Shown here one piece after another: positions 1 through 12,850 of a stretch of 64,000 nucleotides of DNA (within the stretch, counting starts at the first letter, position 1; every line of letters starts with the position of its first letter). The notes beneath the pieces are model-generated. The model was not told the origin of the DNA, made no database searches, and worked only from the letters and a program-made list of their open reading frames with translations. The position numbers and the translations under genes are program-made. The stretch comes from Epiperipatus broadwayi. Lineage: Eukaryota > Onychophora > Udeonychophora > Euonychophora > Peripatidae. Location of the stretch: NCBI GenBank assembly GCA_028023455.1, contig JAQFVV010000063.1, positions 4,207,081-4,271,080 on the forward strand. The letters are read 5' to 3'.

Positions 1-3000
1 CAATTGACTTTCCTCTGAGTGAGACAGGCTAGGATCTCACGATCTACCTATTGAGAGGGTTAAAACGATCATATGTGCCCCTAATAAATGATTGGGAAGC
101 TTGAAGGAATAAAACTAAAGATTATTATATTTTGTAATAATCTATTATAAATAATTATAGTTTGACGACATAAGTAGGACTAATAACAAAATGAGTCATG
201 AGCCAGAAGCTAATTGAAATAGTTTGTAATATTTGGACTGCTCTCTATAACAAAAAGGAATGTGAGATTACAAATAAACCTATACTATCTTACTTACTAA
301 GACTTAAACGGAACATACAGTACAGGGTTTGAAACTAGCACTCATTTAAGAGAAAAATATCAATTCACGGAAAACAACTTACACAAAATAAAATAAAAAT
401 TTGAAACACATGTATATTTAAAAAACGACAACAATTCTAAGAAGACAATAAAATCATTTAAATTGTAGAACGTAAGGTACCTTAATAAAAGATAAACATT
501 AGTGCATGTTGTCCATTGATCTGAATTCATTGATGGTAGGCTTGGGCGAGTCGGTTAGTGCTTTCTTTATAGTTGGTTCTTATGGCATTATAGGCAGTTA
601 ATGGAGACACAGGGAGCACGAACCTCTCCTAGTGAAAAGCTTAGCAAATCATGATATGAGAAAACGTCTTTGTGGTAAGTTTAGTGTTCATTCTAAGTAA
701 ATAATAGTTGCAGGATCACTTTCTTTCAGAATATGTAGGAATCGTTCTTCTCTCAGAGTTTTTGCAGGAATAGTTTGTGCAATTATCTCTCCGAGTTGGT
801 GCAACTAGGTTACAATAGCCTGATTAAGCCTTTTATAGAAGAATCATATCTGAACCAATTACAAAAACTTTTTTATTTTAATTAAAATTTATAAAATTCT
901 TCAACTAGTTAACAATAAATAGTCTTTACAGATCTAGTGATTAACAAATGAAAAAAAATTTCTTTTCTTTTCTTCATTTTTAATTAATTATTTTTCTCAA
1001 TCTAAATCCGAAATCTGAATAGCAATTTATTTATACAATTTACTTTTACTTAAATTAGAAAAAAGTAATCTTATATATATATACACTGTGGTATTAAAAT
1101 ATAATTCCCACGTACATATATATTTGTACAAACAACCGAACTTATAAAAATTTATTTTATTTTATTCACTCCTATAAAACTTCCAACTTTGTAATGGTGT
1201 TTTAAGCATCCATTACAATATATGTTTATATTATTAAGGTTTTAATATATATATATATATGATGTATTTGCGATATGTATTAATATCACAAGATATATAT
1301 ATAAAGACAAGCACATATTTATTATACCTAGTGTTGGCATGTCATTTTTTTTTTTAAAAAAAAACTCATTTAATGAAAACATTTTGATTTTTTGGAAATT
1401 ATATTAACTGATTGTATCATTGTAATAGTTTTTTTAATAATATGTTCTAGCATCTTAAATCTAAAAATTATATCCTTAAAACAATGAAGTCCCTAAAAAT
1501 GCATCCATATATAAAATAGCATAAAAAAGGGTATTGATTAAAATATAAATTATAACAATTTTTTATTCACTAAATTTAAATCATCCTTTATGCCCCACAC
1601 TTTTATGTAACTGTAAACTGTGTAGAATGATAAATGGATTGGTATCATATCTTTTTGTTGTTTGACAATTGTGTAATGTTCATCGCATTTCTTAGTGGAA
1701 CTTAACTTATAACCATCCATGTTATAAAAAAGGCATACAAGTAGGGCAGTAATCAACCAACAATAAGCATTTATACAACGATTAAAATCTAGAACACAAA
1801 ACACCATGACTCAAGATAAACAGGTAAAGAAATAGGTAGTAATCAACTAATAATAAACGTTTATATGTAGATTAATATTTAAATTAATATAAATAATTCT
1901 GATTAATCTATATATATATGCAGAAATATAAATATCCAATCACATTATTAAATATAATTGATGGCAGGAAAATCCACATTCTAATCAAATTCAGAAGCGA
2001 CGTAATGGGAAAATATATTTATGCACACACATTGTTAAGATTAATAACCCTTAATCTATATAATTAACAATCGCAATAGTAATAACTGTCACTTTTAAAT
2101 CACAAAGCAAATTATTTGAAAAATTTCTTTCTGATACTCTAACTTCGAAACTGGTCAAGCATTTATCCATTTTAGCATTAAATCAATTTTGAATTTTCTG
2201 GCCGAATTAAATTTAAAAAAAAAAAACTGTTCAATTTTTAATAAACAATATCTAAAAATTCGCAAATGGGGGGAAACAACTTATGTTCTCTTAACTAATT
2301 ATAATTATCGATTTGGCATTCTGGTGCAAATTTAACAGTTTTTTAGCAGAATTAGTGTATATCAGTAACAGGTTTTTTTTTCATATATATATACGAGTAA
2401 TGAATGCATTATTCTATTCATCTGGGGATTAAAGCTTTGACGGCCTCTTTCCCACTGCAGACTATTTAGAAAATACAGGAAAAGACAATCACAGTTAGGG
2501 TTTTACAGCTAGCTGCCTTTTTAGCCAGTCATTCTCCATTTCACTTGCTAGACTAATGAAGCTTTTCGGAGCTTGAATCCGTGTTTCCGTTGCCGGTTGC
2601 GATTTTTTTTTCTTCTCTTTTTTGAATACAGCTTAAATAAACTGTTGTCATTTCATTCTTGTCCTTTTTATATATTCTGCTGATTAATGTTATTTCTTTA
2701 ATAATGTTTTTTTTTTTTCATTATTTCCTCCTCGTATGAATTATCCGCTTTTAACAAATATTTTTGGCATATCTATCTTACACAGAGGTAATTATATATC
2801 TAGAACTATAATCATTGTAATTAAAAATGTAACTATCTTATCCAATAGAATATGGTTTTAAAAATGTTTATAATTCTTTTAACAAATTTATAAGTTTAAA
2901 TATTTTAACGTATATAAAATAAAACAACTATTACTTTTATAAGGGCATCGATATATATATATATATGTTTCTCAAAGCAACCCCCCACATTGTTTTTATT

Positions 3001-4982
3001 ATTATTACCAAATCAATAATAACAATAACTAGTTTCTTCCTAAGACACTTATAGGTAATCATCGAGATAGAATGTCTCAATATTTATAGGATTCCAAATT
3101 GAACAACTAAAATATATCAGAAAAAAAATCGAAATAATATGTTGTACACTATTCTAGCTTAAAGTGTTTTTATTTGTTCTATTGTAAATATCTCTATATT
3201 CTTCTGAAGAAACATAGTTGTATAAATAAATTTCATATAGTTTTGATATGGTTTTATTGGTCGGGAATTCATAAGAAGTTCGAGTACCAGACCTATTAGC
3301 ACCAGATTCAATCCTGGAATCTCAGGATCCCAAGTCAGACACTCTGCACCTGTGCCAAACCATGAAGGACCACATATATGTCTTTACTGTATATGTTTAT
3401 GATGTAAACAAAACAAAGTATGGGATTATTTTCATAAAATAACTAAAGACATCTTTACTTTTGATGCTGCAAGAGAATGGTCAATTATTAACAGTCCTAA
3501 GGTTAAACAACTTCTGTTTTGAATTAATTAGAAATAAGATATGTTTTATAGTCTTTACACCATTTTTTTTATTTATAAGTTCACCTGCATCGTGTAACTT
3601 TTGTATTACTATTCAATTTTTGTATAATGGATAAATAATATTTAACATTTTTTCAAAATATAATAATCTACAATAGAAACAGTTTTGTTTTTTTACATGA
3701 TTATATTATGGGAAAAAAATGTTAAAATTTAAACTTAATTTTTTCTTATTTATTGAGACTTTCAAATTTATCTTGCTTTTACCAGGCTTAATATTTAAAA
3801 TTAAGATGAACATTTTCCCAAAATCACTTAGACGTCTCTTGTTTGTTTCCTAATCAATTTCATTGATGACAATAATTTTTATTAAAAAAACAAAAGCAAT
3901 GAAACTTCAAAGTTTAGAAAGATTAAACAATTACACAGTGAAAGTTAAAAACTATTACAGACTCAATATAGATTAGTCCTCAAAATTAGACAACTAAATT
4001 GATATGCTGAATCTTTTTTTCTTTTTAATTTCACTCTTAAATTTGAATTTTTGTTTTATTTTTTTTCTAATTATTAATAAAAATTGTTTTTGATTACAAT
4101 GATATTTTGCAATATCTAGTCTTGATTTTATTTTTATAATCAGTAGTTCAATGTTCAAGTTTGGCACATGCACCACAGATTGGCCATCCCTGAGAACCGG
4201 TCATTGATTATTAAAAGCAATTATTTAATAAAATCCCTGAAAGTAACTATTGTAGTGAGTAACAATGATATTACACAATAACTATTTTAGGGTTTCTATT
4301 ATTTTTATAAATTAGAAAAATAGAAGCATTTTTTTAGTTTACAAGAAAAGGTGAAAAAGTTCTTAGTACATATTTTTTCTAAAAAAAAAAAAAATCAGTT
4401 TTTCCAAAATTGGCATCAGTGCTTTTTCATTTTTCAGTTATCTATTCAGAATTTAGAATTTTATATTTTTTAAAATTATAAAGAATTAATTTTATTAAGC
4501 TAAATATCATTTAAATCCAAATAAATTAAGAAATAGATATATCATGACATAGTCATCAGAATTCTTTTGCCATAATTAATCAAAGGATCATCAAAACATC
4601 CCCTCTGTCTTTTTAAAATGTCATTATTGTATAAAAATAATGCTATTTTTTTTTTATTCATAGATTACTTTCAATATTTCTCAAAAAGATCTGCAGTATC
4701 TGTACACAACAAGTGATTGTATTATTTTTGTAGTTTTAATTCTCCAATAATTCTTATAATTTTTCACCAATTATGAAACTCTTTTGCCTTAAGTTCCTGT
4801 ATCTCTTATAGAGATTTCACTTTTTTTTTTTTTTGCCAAACAGTGAATGCCTATGTTTTTATTTTAGTCATGTCACCAAAAATACAATCATCAGTAGTTA
4901 CAAATCAGGCTTTTCTTTTTAACTTAGAAGTAGACTTATTCATAGTCACAACACACTTTTTAAGAGAATTGTGTATCATTAA
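1..4982. other. AT-rich non-coding stretch
   Basis: No coding region is supported here; the few ATG-started frames are short, low-complexity and lack recognisable motifs. Short (TA)n tracts lie near 1074, 1245 and 2949. Two diverged copies of a ~40-bp stretch sit 90 bp apart near 1747 and 1837. A less AT-rich patch at 3245-3370 contains a box-B-like GTTCGAGTACC at 3278 but no convincing box A, so it is not called a SINE. Confidence 0.6.
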
Positions 4983-4990
4983 TATACAAC

Positions 4991-5121
4991 GGTGCTTTCT
5001 TATTTTCTGTCCTGCCACTGCTAGAGACGTCATTTCTGCAAAAATTGCAGAAAATATTCAGAGTAAGGGGCCAAAAAGCAGACGTCTCTAGCAGTAGCAG
5101 GACAGAAAATAAGAAAGCACC
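4991..5121. mobile_element. Hairpin MITE with 8-bp target-site duplication
   Basis: The two 41-bp arms (4991-5031 and 5081-5121) are inverted copies with one mismatch, separated by a 49-bp loop. The outer ends read GGTGCTTTC and GAAAGCACC. An identical 8-bp word, TATACAAC, lies immediately outside each arm (4983-4990 and 5122-5129), which is the signature of a DNA-transposon insertion. Eight-base duplications are typical of hAT and also of Merlin and P elements; the terminal sequence does not decide between these for me. There is no coding capacity, so the element is non-autonomous. The near-perfect arms suggest recent mobility or arm-to-arm gene conversion. Confidence 0.85.
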
Positions 5122-5129
5122 TATACAAC

Positions 5130-6389
5130 TGTCAATTTTATCAATTGTTTGTAAAATACTGAAATCATTTTTTTTTTAAACCAATATGTATGAGATATGA
5201 TTTATATGTACTGAAACTATCATTTCATTCTTAAAGCAAATTGATTTATGATCTACCCAACATTCTGCTTGTAAGCACTTACATGAAATTAACTTTCTCT
5301 GTATTCTGACTTCTAACTATAAAATAATCCATAAGGTACCATTATTTTGAGCATAGAGGGTATCCAAGTTTTTTAATAGTAATTTTTTGCTTAAAGTGAA
5401 TGTGACAATTATTCTTAGTGGTATGAACATTTGCAATAAAAATAGATCATTCAAATTTATAGAGCTAAAGTCTTTATTTCCATTAAATTTGAACTATAAT
5501 TTTTACCAACATATAATTACAAACAAAAATCTTCCTAATCATTTTTATGATTTTCACAGGTTATTAATTAATGAATAAGCATCTCTTCCATGGTTTCAAA
5601 AATAACACTATAAAAAGTGGAAAAGGATATTTTTGTTATTGTGTTTTATATAAGTTTATAATTTTCTTTTTTTTTTTTTTTTGCATGCATTTTTATCAAA
5701 AATTGACAGATTCTATTGAAGACTAACTATTAACATTTCATTTAAAACATTATTTGTTTTATTGTTACATCATGTCTACAGTGATACATGAAAAAAAAAA
5801 ATGAAAAAAGATGGAATTTATCTCTTCACCGATTTCTTCTGGCTTATAATTTCTATGTACAAATTGTTATAATATTAAACTATAAATACATATTTCAATA
5901 TATTAACTACATCTATGTTTGTTTGTTTGGGTTTTTTGTTGTTGTTGAAATGAGGTGCATATTGGAAAGTACTGTTTACTTATTGCGATAAATTATTCAT
6001 AGTTGTTTTCACTTAAGTTTTATAGTAGCTTAAAAATTAGATAATAATAAAAGTGTAATATTAAAATTAGTTTGATTTATTTTAAAATTCATTTCTTTTG
6101 AGGAAAAAAAATGTTTTTAATAAATATAATTGATCATTTAATGTAGAAGCAGTTCTTTTATTTACAGAAAATGTCTGGAAGGAATTTAATTATAAATACT
6201 TACCATTAAAATATCATAAGAGATTCTTTTTATTTAAAAAACTATATATTTTTTTTGTAATTATTTTTTATTATATTTGTGTTTAGATAACGTTTGATAA
6301 AATTATTTATTTTATTTAAAAAATTAAAAAAGAAATCTTAATATATAACAGATAAATAACATACATTTGTAGTTAATATATATATATTG
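5130..6389. other. AT-rich non-coding stretch
   Basis: Low-complexity A/T sequence with poly-T runs and no supported gene. It ends in a short (TA)n tract (about 6379-6389), which is the landing site of the LTR element that follows. Confidence 0.6.
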
Positions 6390-7968
6390 TAACGGGTGTA
6401 CTCGTTTACCGTATACTTATTAGTTCTTATCATAAAAAAAATAATATCTATATTTCCCCTTTTTCTTTTTGAGCAAAAAAAATAGTGATAAGAAATTTCG
6501 TATTTCTCTCACAGCATATTTATGGACGTCAATCATTGACTCCAAGCGCCAAACTTACTTTTTACATAAGTATTATGCTGGAAGAGAAGAATACGATAGT
6601 AATAGGGCCTCTCCACTAGCTCAGTACTCAGGGCGGGTGGCTAATAAACCGTAGGAAAAATGTACGGGAGAAACTCTATGCAACCAACAACGAAACTCGG
6701 ATCAATCGTCTAAATTTATGAACTATATTCCATGAGTCAAATAATAACACACACACATGCAATATACCTTAATATAACATATCTTTTATTATAATATTTT
6801 CTGCTTTTAATAAAAGTATATTTCCCGCACCATTTAACATTTACATAACCCAATAAAACCTATATATGTATTCTGTGTGGATTTTCAATAGAATAAGAAA
6901 AACGAACGTATACACAGATAAAATCTAATCAGCTGTATTCAAAATGGCCTTATCTTAAAAAAAAAATATATAAGTCTCTTGCCTTGGTTCGTTCTCCTTG
7001 AGGGTTTCAGAAAACGTAATAATATTTGGAAAATAAAATATCTTAAGTTCATATTACCTGCAATTTTTGTCCGATGTGATCCCCGGGGATATCAAAATAA
7101 GAAGAAAAACACATGAAATCCGAAGCAAAACGTACGAGACAGTTCATCACGCTTCAGTTCATTCCGAGTCGGATCGATTCCCTTGCGAAAAGTTGATAGG
7201 TCTCCGGTCGATGTTCTCCGGTCACTGCTGCACGGCCTCTTCGGGGCAAGGTCCAGAAATCCCAGCACGCTTAAGCCTTTACCCCACCGTACTCATGTTC
7301 GGCCGTAGCCTTAATTACTCTTCTTAAAATATAAAAAAAAAAAATTGAATATATTTTTAATTGTTCTCTTTCTTCTTTGAAAACCAAAATAATAATGACA
7401 CTAGTTAAAAAAAAAACTACGTCTCCACTCTCCCTGTCACTTTTTCTTTTCTTTTGTTTTCGCAAACACAGTCCGTCCCCTTTCTTCCCCACCACGTGGG
7501 ATAGATGGCCAGTTAAGCTAATAAGCAAAAGAACTTTTCGCACCTTCGGACATTTTGGCAATTAACATTCCGGAAACCCTTTTCTCTAACCTTCTTTTTA
7601 TATATTCTTTTTTTTTTTCATTCAAATTCCCCAGATAAGACCTTCGATGTTTAATATATCTCTCTTTTTTTCTTTTTTTCTTACAATAATCTCTTATCTT
7701 GGATCCAAAAATGTATTCATACGTTCGTTTCTAAAATTGTCTATCCACACCGCAAATACATACATATACCACTTTTACACAAATAAAACGCAAATTCTCC
7801 CCCCACTCCCTCTTTTCTTACTTTAATAAAATTTTAAACATTTTCTCCCACTACAAAATAAATATTAAAACGAAATAAAATCAAATTATATGAAACTAAT
7901 TTTAAACTATATCACATATGTGTGCACCTTTCTACATTGTAACTAGGGTTTAAACCCGACTGTTTACA
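6390..7968 (-). repeat. 3' LTR (element on minus strand)
   Basis: This 1579-bp copy starts TGTAACGGG and ends TGTTTACA on the plus strand. It retains 8 bp of a T/C-rich run near 7668 that its partner has lost and lacks an AT dinucleotide near 6420 that its partner has. In minus-strand sense an AATAAA word near 6785-6791 could serve polyadenylation, but this is unproven. Confidence 0.9.
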
Positions 7969-7971
7969 ATA

Positions 7972-7981
7972 CCCTCCTCCC
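7972..7981 (-). other. Polypurine tract candidate
   Basis: The minus strand reads GGGAGGAGGG, followed by TAT and then the 3' LTR (TGTAAACAG). An all-purine run directly upstream of the 3' LTR is the expected plus-strand DNA primer and fixes the orientation together with the PBS. Confidence 0.75.
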
Positions 7982-8803
7982 GGAAGCCTTTAAATACGGT
8001 CTACGTATTTGAAACGGCTCATTCCTAACTTATCAAATAAAACGATGCATTTTTAAATATTTTCCCTTTATAACTTTCTGCCCTGCGGCTCTAGAACAAA
8101 AGAAATAAACGACCATCAATCCCAACGATATGCTATAAGTTCAACCACCAACTCACGCGCATGTGATATGCAACGCACCGCATACAATCAATTCCACACA
8201 GACTTATCTGGTTATGTGACCGGAAACACAAAAAAAACCCCCCAAAAAAAAATAATCTCCTTTTTCTTTTTCTTTCTACGTGTCAGGACCTTCTAACCGC
8301 ACTCTGCTACTTCAGAGTCTTATGAGCGAGGGTAACTAGAACAAAATCCGACTTAAGGGGGGTCGTCCAAGACCGTGCTCGCCTTTGGAGCTTTGTGGGT
8401 GGGACGGTATGTGAGTGCCGTGCTCTCTTTGGAGACTTATTGGCTTAAGTTTAAATAGGTCGGTCAACCATGTCGGGAACAACATTTATATACAGGACGC
8501 GACACACCACATGCCCAATCCAAGCAACCAACCCCGCCATCCACCGTCAGACTCGATAGACCGCTCCCATCTCAAATCTCCCTAGCCACCTTTATCTAAC
8601 TCTCTAGCCTACAAAACAATGAAGGAGAGAAAAAAAAAATTCGACACACATATATAACTTCAAATGTGGCCTTATATAACGGCCCCTATACTTAATAATA
8701 TCATTGTTAAATATTAAACCCATAACCTAATAAAATAATTTAAACAAACACACGAAAAAAAAAACTTTCAGCCTATGTCCAATTACGTGTATATATCTTA
8801 ACT
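7982..8803. other. Non-coding internal region of the LTR element
   Basis: About 820 bases between the gag-like ORF and the polypurine tract hold no frame resembling protease, reverse transcriptase, RNase H or integrase. The stretch is distinctly less AT-rich than the flanking genome, with several CpGs between 8140 and 8560, so it is element-derived rather than host filler. Confidence 0.6.
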
Positions 8804-9058
8804 CTATCGGCTATCCTTTTTTCCGGATGAACTCGAAATCTTTCCCTGTCCATAATTCGGCTTGCGTGGCGGTCGTGGCTCTTCATCTTGATTAACTCCT
8901 TTTATTCTTTCCATTTGCTGCTCTAATTTTCGCAGCCTTTCCTCAAATCGATCTTTGAATTTTTGAAATCTTTGTTCCAATCTTTCCAGAATAACCTCCA
9001 AAATCTTCGATTCTTCCTTCTTTTCTTGGTCCATTTTCTTTTGGAGTCTTGTTTTCAT
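8804..9058 (-). CDS. Short gag-like coiled-coil ORF of the LTR element
   Basis: This 84-residue ORF is the only plausible coding sequence of the element and starts about 300 bases after the PBS, where gag is expected. Residues ~5-55 are dominated by K, E, Q, R and L in a heptad-like pattern (for example LERLEQRFQKFKDRFEERL), predicting a long charged coiled coil. The tail is proline/lysine then serine-rich (PRPPRKPNYG). No capsid major homology region and no CCHC zinc knuckle are present, and the ORF stops where a normal gag would continue. It could be a gag N-terminal remnant that helps packaging by a helper element, or simply a relic. I recognise the context rather than the protein family. 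Confidence 0.5.
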   Translation of the reverse strand: MKTRLQKKMDQEKKEESKILEVILERLEQRFQKFKDRFEERLRKLEQQMERIKGVNQDEEPRPPRKPNYGQGKISSSSGKKDSR

Positions 9059-9360
9059 TCACACTATATTTTACTAAATATATTTTGATATCTTAAAAAA
9101 AAAATCGTAGTAATTTGTTTTGGCTGCTTCCAAAATCACAACGTGGTAGGTTTTCTTTCCCCCCCCCCCCCAAAGCGCCATGCTACGTGTCTAATTTCTT
9201 TATCAACCACTCGGAAAACTATTTTCTGTCTTTCAATAAAACTATTTTAATCGAAACAAACTTCACGTCTCTCTAATATTTCTATTTTACTCCCCCTCCT
9301 TTCCCTTATCGAATATTTAATCTTTCTACTCGGGCCCCCATACATTCCATTCTTCATAAA

Positions 9361-9378
9361 GCCTTAGTTGGGACGCCA
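9361..9378 (-). other. Primer-binding site candidate
   Basis: The minus strand reads TGGCGTCCCAACTAAGGC one base downstream of the 5' LTR end. It begins TGG, the complement of a tRNA 3' CCA, as PBSs do. The implied tRNA 3' end is GGGACGCCA, with discriminator G; the tRNA identity is not assigned. Confidence 0.65.
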
Positions 9379-9379
9379 T

Positions 9380-10950
9380 TGTAACGGGTGTACTCGTTTA
9401 CCGTATACTTATTAGTTCTTATCATAAAAAAAATAATATCTATATTTCCCCTTTTTCTTTTTGAGCAAAAAAAATAGTGATAAGAAATTTCGTATTTCTC
9501 TCACAGCATATTTATGGACGTCAATCATTGACTCCAAGCGCCAAACTTACTTTTTACATAAGTATTATGCTGGAAGAGAAGAATACGATAGTAATAGGGC
9601 CTCTCCACTAGCTCAGTACTCAGGGCGGGTGGCTAATAAACCGTAGGAAAAATGTACGGGAGAAACTCTATGCAACCAACAACGAAACTCGGATCAATTG
9701 TCTAAATTTATGAACTATATTCCATGAGTCAAATAATAACACACACACATGCAATATACCTTAATATAACATATCTTTTATTATAATATTTTCTGCTTTT
9801 AATAAAAGTATATTTCCCGCACCATTTAACATTTACATAACCCAATAAAACCTATATATGTATTCTGTGTGGATTTTCAATAGAATAAGAAAAACGAACG
9901 TATACACAGATAAAATCTAATCAGCTGTATTCAAAATGGCCTTATCTTAAAAAAAAAATATAAGTCTCTTGCCTTGGTTCGTTCTCCTTGAGGGTTTCAG
10001 AAAACGTAATAATATTTGGAAAATAAAATATCTTAAGTTCATATTACCTGCAATTTTTGTCTGATGTGATCCCCGGGGATATCAAAATAAGAAGAAAAAC
10101 ACATGAAATCCGAAGCAAAACGTACGAGACAGTTCATCACGCTTCAGTTCATTCCGAGTCGGATCGATTCCCTTGCGAAAAGTTGATAGGTCTCCGGTCG
10201 ATGTTCTCCGGTCACTGCTGCACGGCCTCTTCGGGGCAAGGTCCAGAAATCCCAGCACGCTTAAGCCTTTACCCCACCGTACTCATGTTCGGCCGTAGCC
10301 TTAATTACTCTTCTTAAAATATAAAAAAAAAAAATTGAATATATTTTTAATTGTTCTCTTTCTTCTTTGAAAACCAAAATAATAATGACACTAGTTAAAA
10401 AAAAAACTACGTCTCCACTCTCCCTGTCACTTTTTCTTTTCTTTTGTTTTCGCAAACACAGTCCGTCCCCTTTCTTCCCCACCACGTGGGATAGATGGCC
10501 AGTTAAGCTAATAAGCAAAAGAACTTTTCGCACCTTCGGACATTTTGGCAATTAACATTCCGGAAACCCTTTTCTCTAACCTTCTTTTTATATATTCTTT
10601 TTTTTTTTCATTCAAATTCCCCAGATAAGACCTTCGATGTTTAATATATCTCTCTTTTTTTCTTACAATAATCTCTTATCTTGGATCCAAAAATGTATTC
10701 ATACGTTCGTTTCTAAAATTGTCTATCCACACCGCAAATACATACATATACCACTTTTACACAAATAAAACGCAAATTCTCCCCCCACTCCCTCTTTTCT
10801 TACTTTAATAAAATTTTAAACATTTTCTCCCACTACAAAATAAATATTAAAACGAAATAAAATCAAATTATATGAAACTAATTTTAAACTATATCACATA
10901 TGTGTGCGCCTTTCTACATTGTAACTAGGGTTTAAACCCGACTGTTTACA
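9380..10950 (-). repeat. 5' LTR (element on minus strand)
   Basis: This 1571-bp LTR differs from its partner by three substitutions (at about 9700, 10062 and 10908, all CpG versus TpG or CpA), two 2-bp indels and one 8-bp deletion in a T-rich run. On the minus strand it would hold the promoter; a TATATAAAAAG word at about 10584-10594 is a candidate TATA box. Short frames inside the LTR are the same in both copies only because the LTRs are duplicates and carry no recognisable domain. Confidence 0.9.
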
Positions 10951-12206
10951 ATATATATATATGTGTGTGACTGATAAAAGTTGCTGATTTAAAAACACAC
11001 ACATCTATTACTTTGGATTTGCGTGAATCTTGGAAATTTTTTCAGATCACAAATAGGTCTAGGATTTTTTGTTCATTCGTGTAGATGCCCATATCCACTC
11101 CAGTTAACTATCTAGTATTAGTAAATAAATGAATATCCAGTTGTTATTATCTAGAGGTTAATGATTGGTTAACATGTGTTGATATATTGATTATCACAAT
11201 AAAAATATTATTGTAATATGAAGCAACTTAGGGAATCTATATCATACACATTATTTGGTACTGGTTTACAATGCATTGTCCACTATTTTAGTTTTTAAGG
11301 GGAACCTCAAAATTTACTGCTAACACAACCAAGTGCTAAACAAAATCGGGTAATACCTGAGATCATTAGTACAAACCAATTATTTTGATTAGTAGATAAA
11401 TAATCATAATAATAAACAAGCAGATTTTGTAGAACAATTCTCAATCAAAAAAAAAAAAAAAAAATCAAATACCTCTAGAAATCAAAATATTAAACACATT
11501 AATAGTTAGAAAATGATCGGGGTGAGAAAAAAAAAAGCAAAAATCATACGACAAAAATATTAATTAAACATATGGCCAAATCAAAAAAGAATATTTAGCA
11601 AATCAATAATTAGGAAACAACAAGAAAAAATAATGTGTAAAAAAAAAAAAAAAAAGGAAACCAAAACAATACCGTTCTATTTTTAAAATAGCATGGGGTA
11701 AAATAAATTACTAAATCAAGGTTAAAACAAAATGGTAGCATAATCAATGAAACACAAATTAGCAAATAACATTTGACAAAATAAATAACTGCATACATGG
11801 AAAAATATATTAAACATTTTAAAAATTAGTAAACTAACCTATGGAAAGAATAAAATGTGCTTATGGCAGCAAAGTAAAATTTGATACTTTATCAGAACTA
11901 GTTTGTTAAACGGTAAGTAAATAGATTATCCGTAATTATTAAATATTAAAATCAAAACATTATGGATATTTTTTAAGCTCAGAAAAAAAAATTGTTAATA
12001 AATACTTTTAACATAATCTATGTATTGTTGAAGTATATAGTTATATAGATACATATACTTTAGATTGTACTAAGGGTGTTGTATATATATATATATAATT
12101 TACATCGGGTTCAAATAAGTATTTACAAGTAAAGGAGAAACAGTCAAAACTCTCCAATGGTCATCATGTTTATTGATTTAAAGGAGAAACAATTAAGATA
12201 TGAGCT

Positions 12207-12497
12207 TTACTTAAACTGGTGTAATGGGTTAGGGTGTATATCACACATGATTAAAAATAATTTCAAAAACAGTGTATTAATATTTGACCAATTTTCATCA
12301 AAAATATTAACAATTAGAAAACAGCCCAAATGTAGATGGAGGGGGGAATTTAGTGTAACGCAAATTAAATTAGCGCATTCACGTAATAAAACATTAAAAA
12401 CAATATTAAAAACTTTACTTTTAAAATGTGATAGTAGAACATGAACATATGCTGGGCTAACATAAATATAGCAGCTGAAAAAAAAAAAAAATTGCAT
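12207..12497 (-). pseudogene. Possible LINE ORF leader fragment
   Basis: A minus-strand frame of 96 residues ends with a hydrophobic stretch followed by MCDIHPNPL. A hydrophobic segment followed by a DIxPNPGP motif marks the start of the endonuclease ORF in CR1- and Jockey-type LINEs. The usual GP is not present, and the sequence downstream on the minus strand (below 12207) shows no endonuclease. It may be a chance match or a short 5' relic. The overlapping plus-strand frame at 12157-12444 has no motif. Confidence 0.2.
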
Positions 12498-12774
12498 AAA
12501 TTAATATAAGCAAGAATATCTTGAAATTGAAGTATTTAAATATTCCATTTAACAAAAAAAAAAAAAACAATAAATCAAACGTCATCAAAAGTTTAATTAC
12601 GAGATATATTAAAATCCTAAGGCATAGTGATAGAATTCAGAAAAAAGTTTATAATGAATTCAATTACAAAAAAAAAATTGGCCCGAAACGAAAGTAAAAT
12701 ATCTTTTCAAAAATATATTTATTCTAGCCTAGTTCTAGCAATTATTATAAGCTTGAGTAATCAATAGATGCTAG

Positions 12775-12850
12775 ATATAGGGCTTATTAAATCCCTATCC
12801 AGTGTAATCCTATTAGTACCACCAAGCAAATTTTTGGCTCTTAGCATTAA
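12775..12850. repeat. Fragment of the 32.4-33.4 kb repeat family
   Basis: The word TTATTAAATCCCTATCCAGT near 12784 matches units of the repeat complex at 32433-33440 and the core of the palindrome at 26743-26983. It is a short dispersed relic without further structure. Confidence 0.4.

Larger units (their letters stand above)
6390..10950 (-). mobile_element. Non-autonomous LTR retrotransposon, minus strand
   Basis: Two direct copies of ~1.57 kb (6390-7968, 9380-10950) begin TGTAA and end TTACA on both strands, as LTRs do. On the minus strand a primer-binding-site-like sequence lies one base inside LTR 9380-10950 and a purine tract lies inside LTR 6390-7968, so the element reads right to left. 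It sits in an (AT)n tract, with ATAT on both sides fitting a 4-bp target duplication. The internal region is only 1411 bp and holds one short gag-like ORF. There is no protease, reverse transcriptase, RNase H or integrase, so it must be mobilised in trans. The ends and PBS/PPT layout suggest Ty3/gypsy relatives, but without pol this is inference. Confidence 0.9.

Noticed and set aside
1550-1807. Minus-strand frame of 85 codons
   Set aside because: No motif, AT-driven composition, no splice or promoter context, and it overlaps a local tandem duplication.
3245-3370. Possible tRNA-derived SINE
   Set aside because: A box-B-like word is present, but no box A at the right distance and no second copy in the window.
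7067-7561. Frames inside the LTRs that appear twice in the window
   Set aside because: They recur only because the LTRs are duplicated. They are on conflicting strands and carry no domain.
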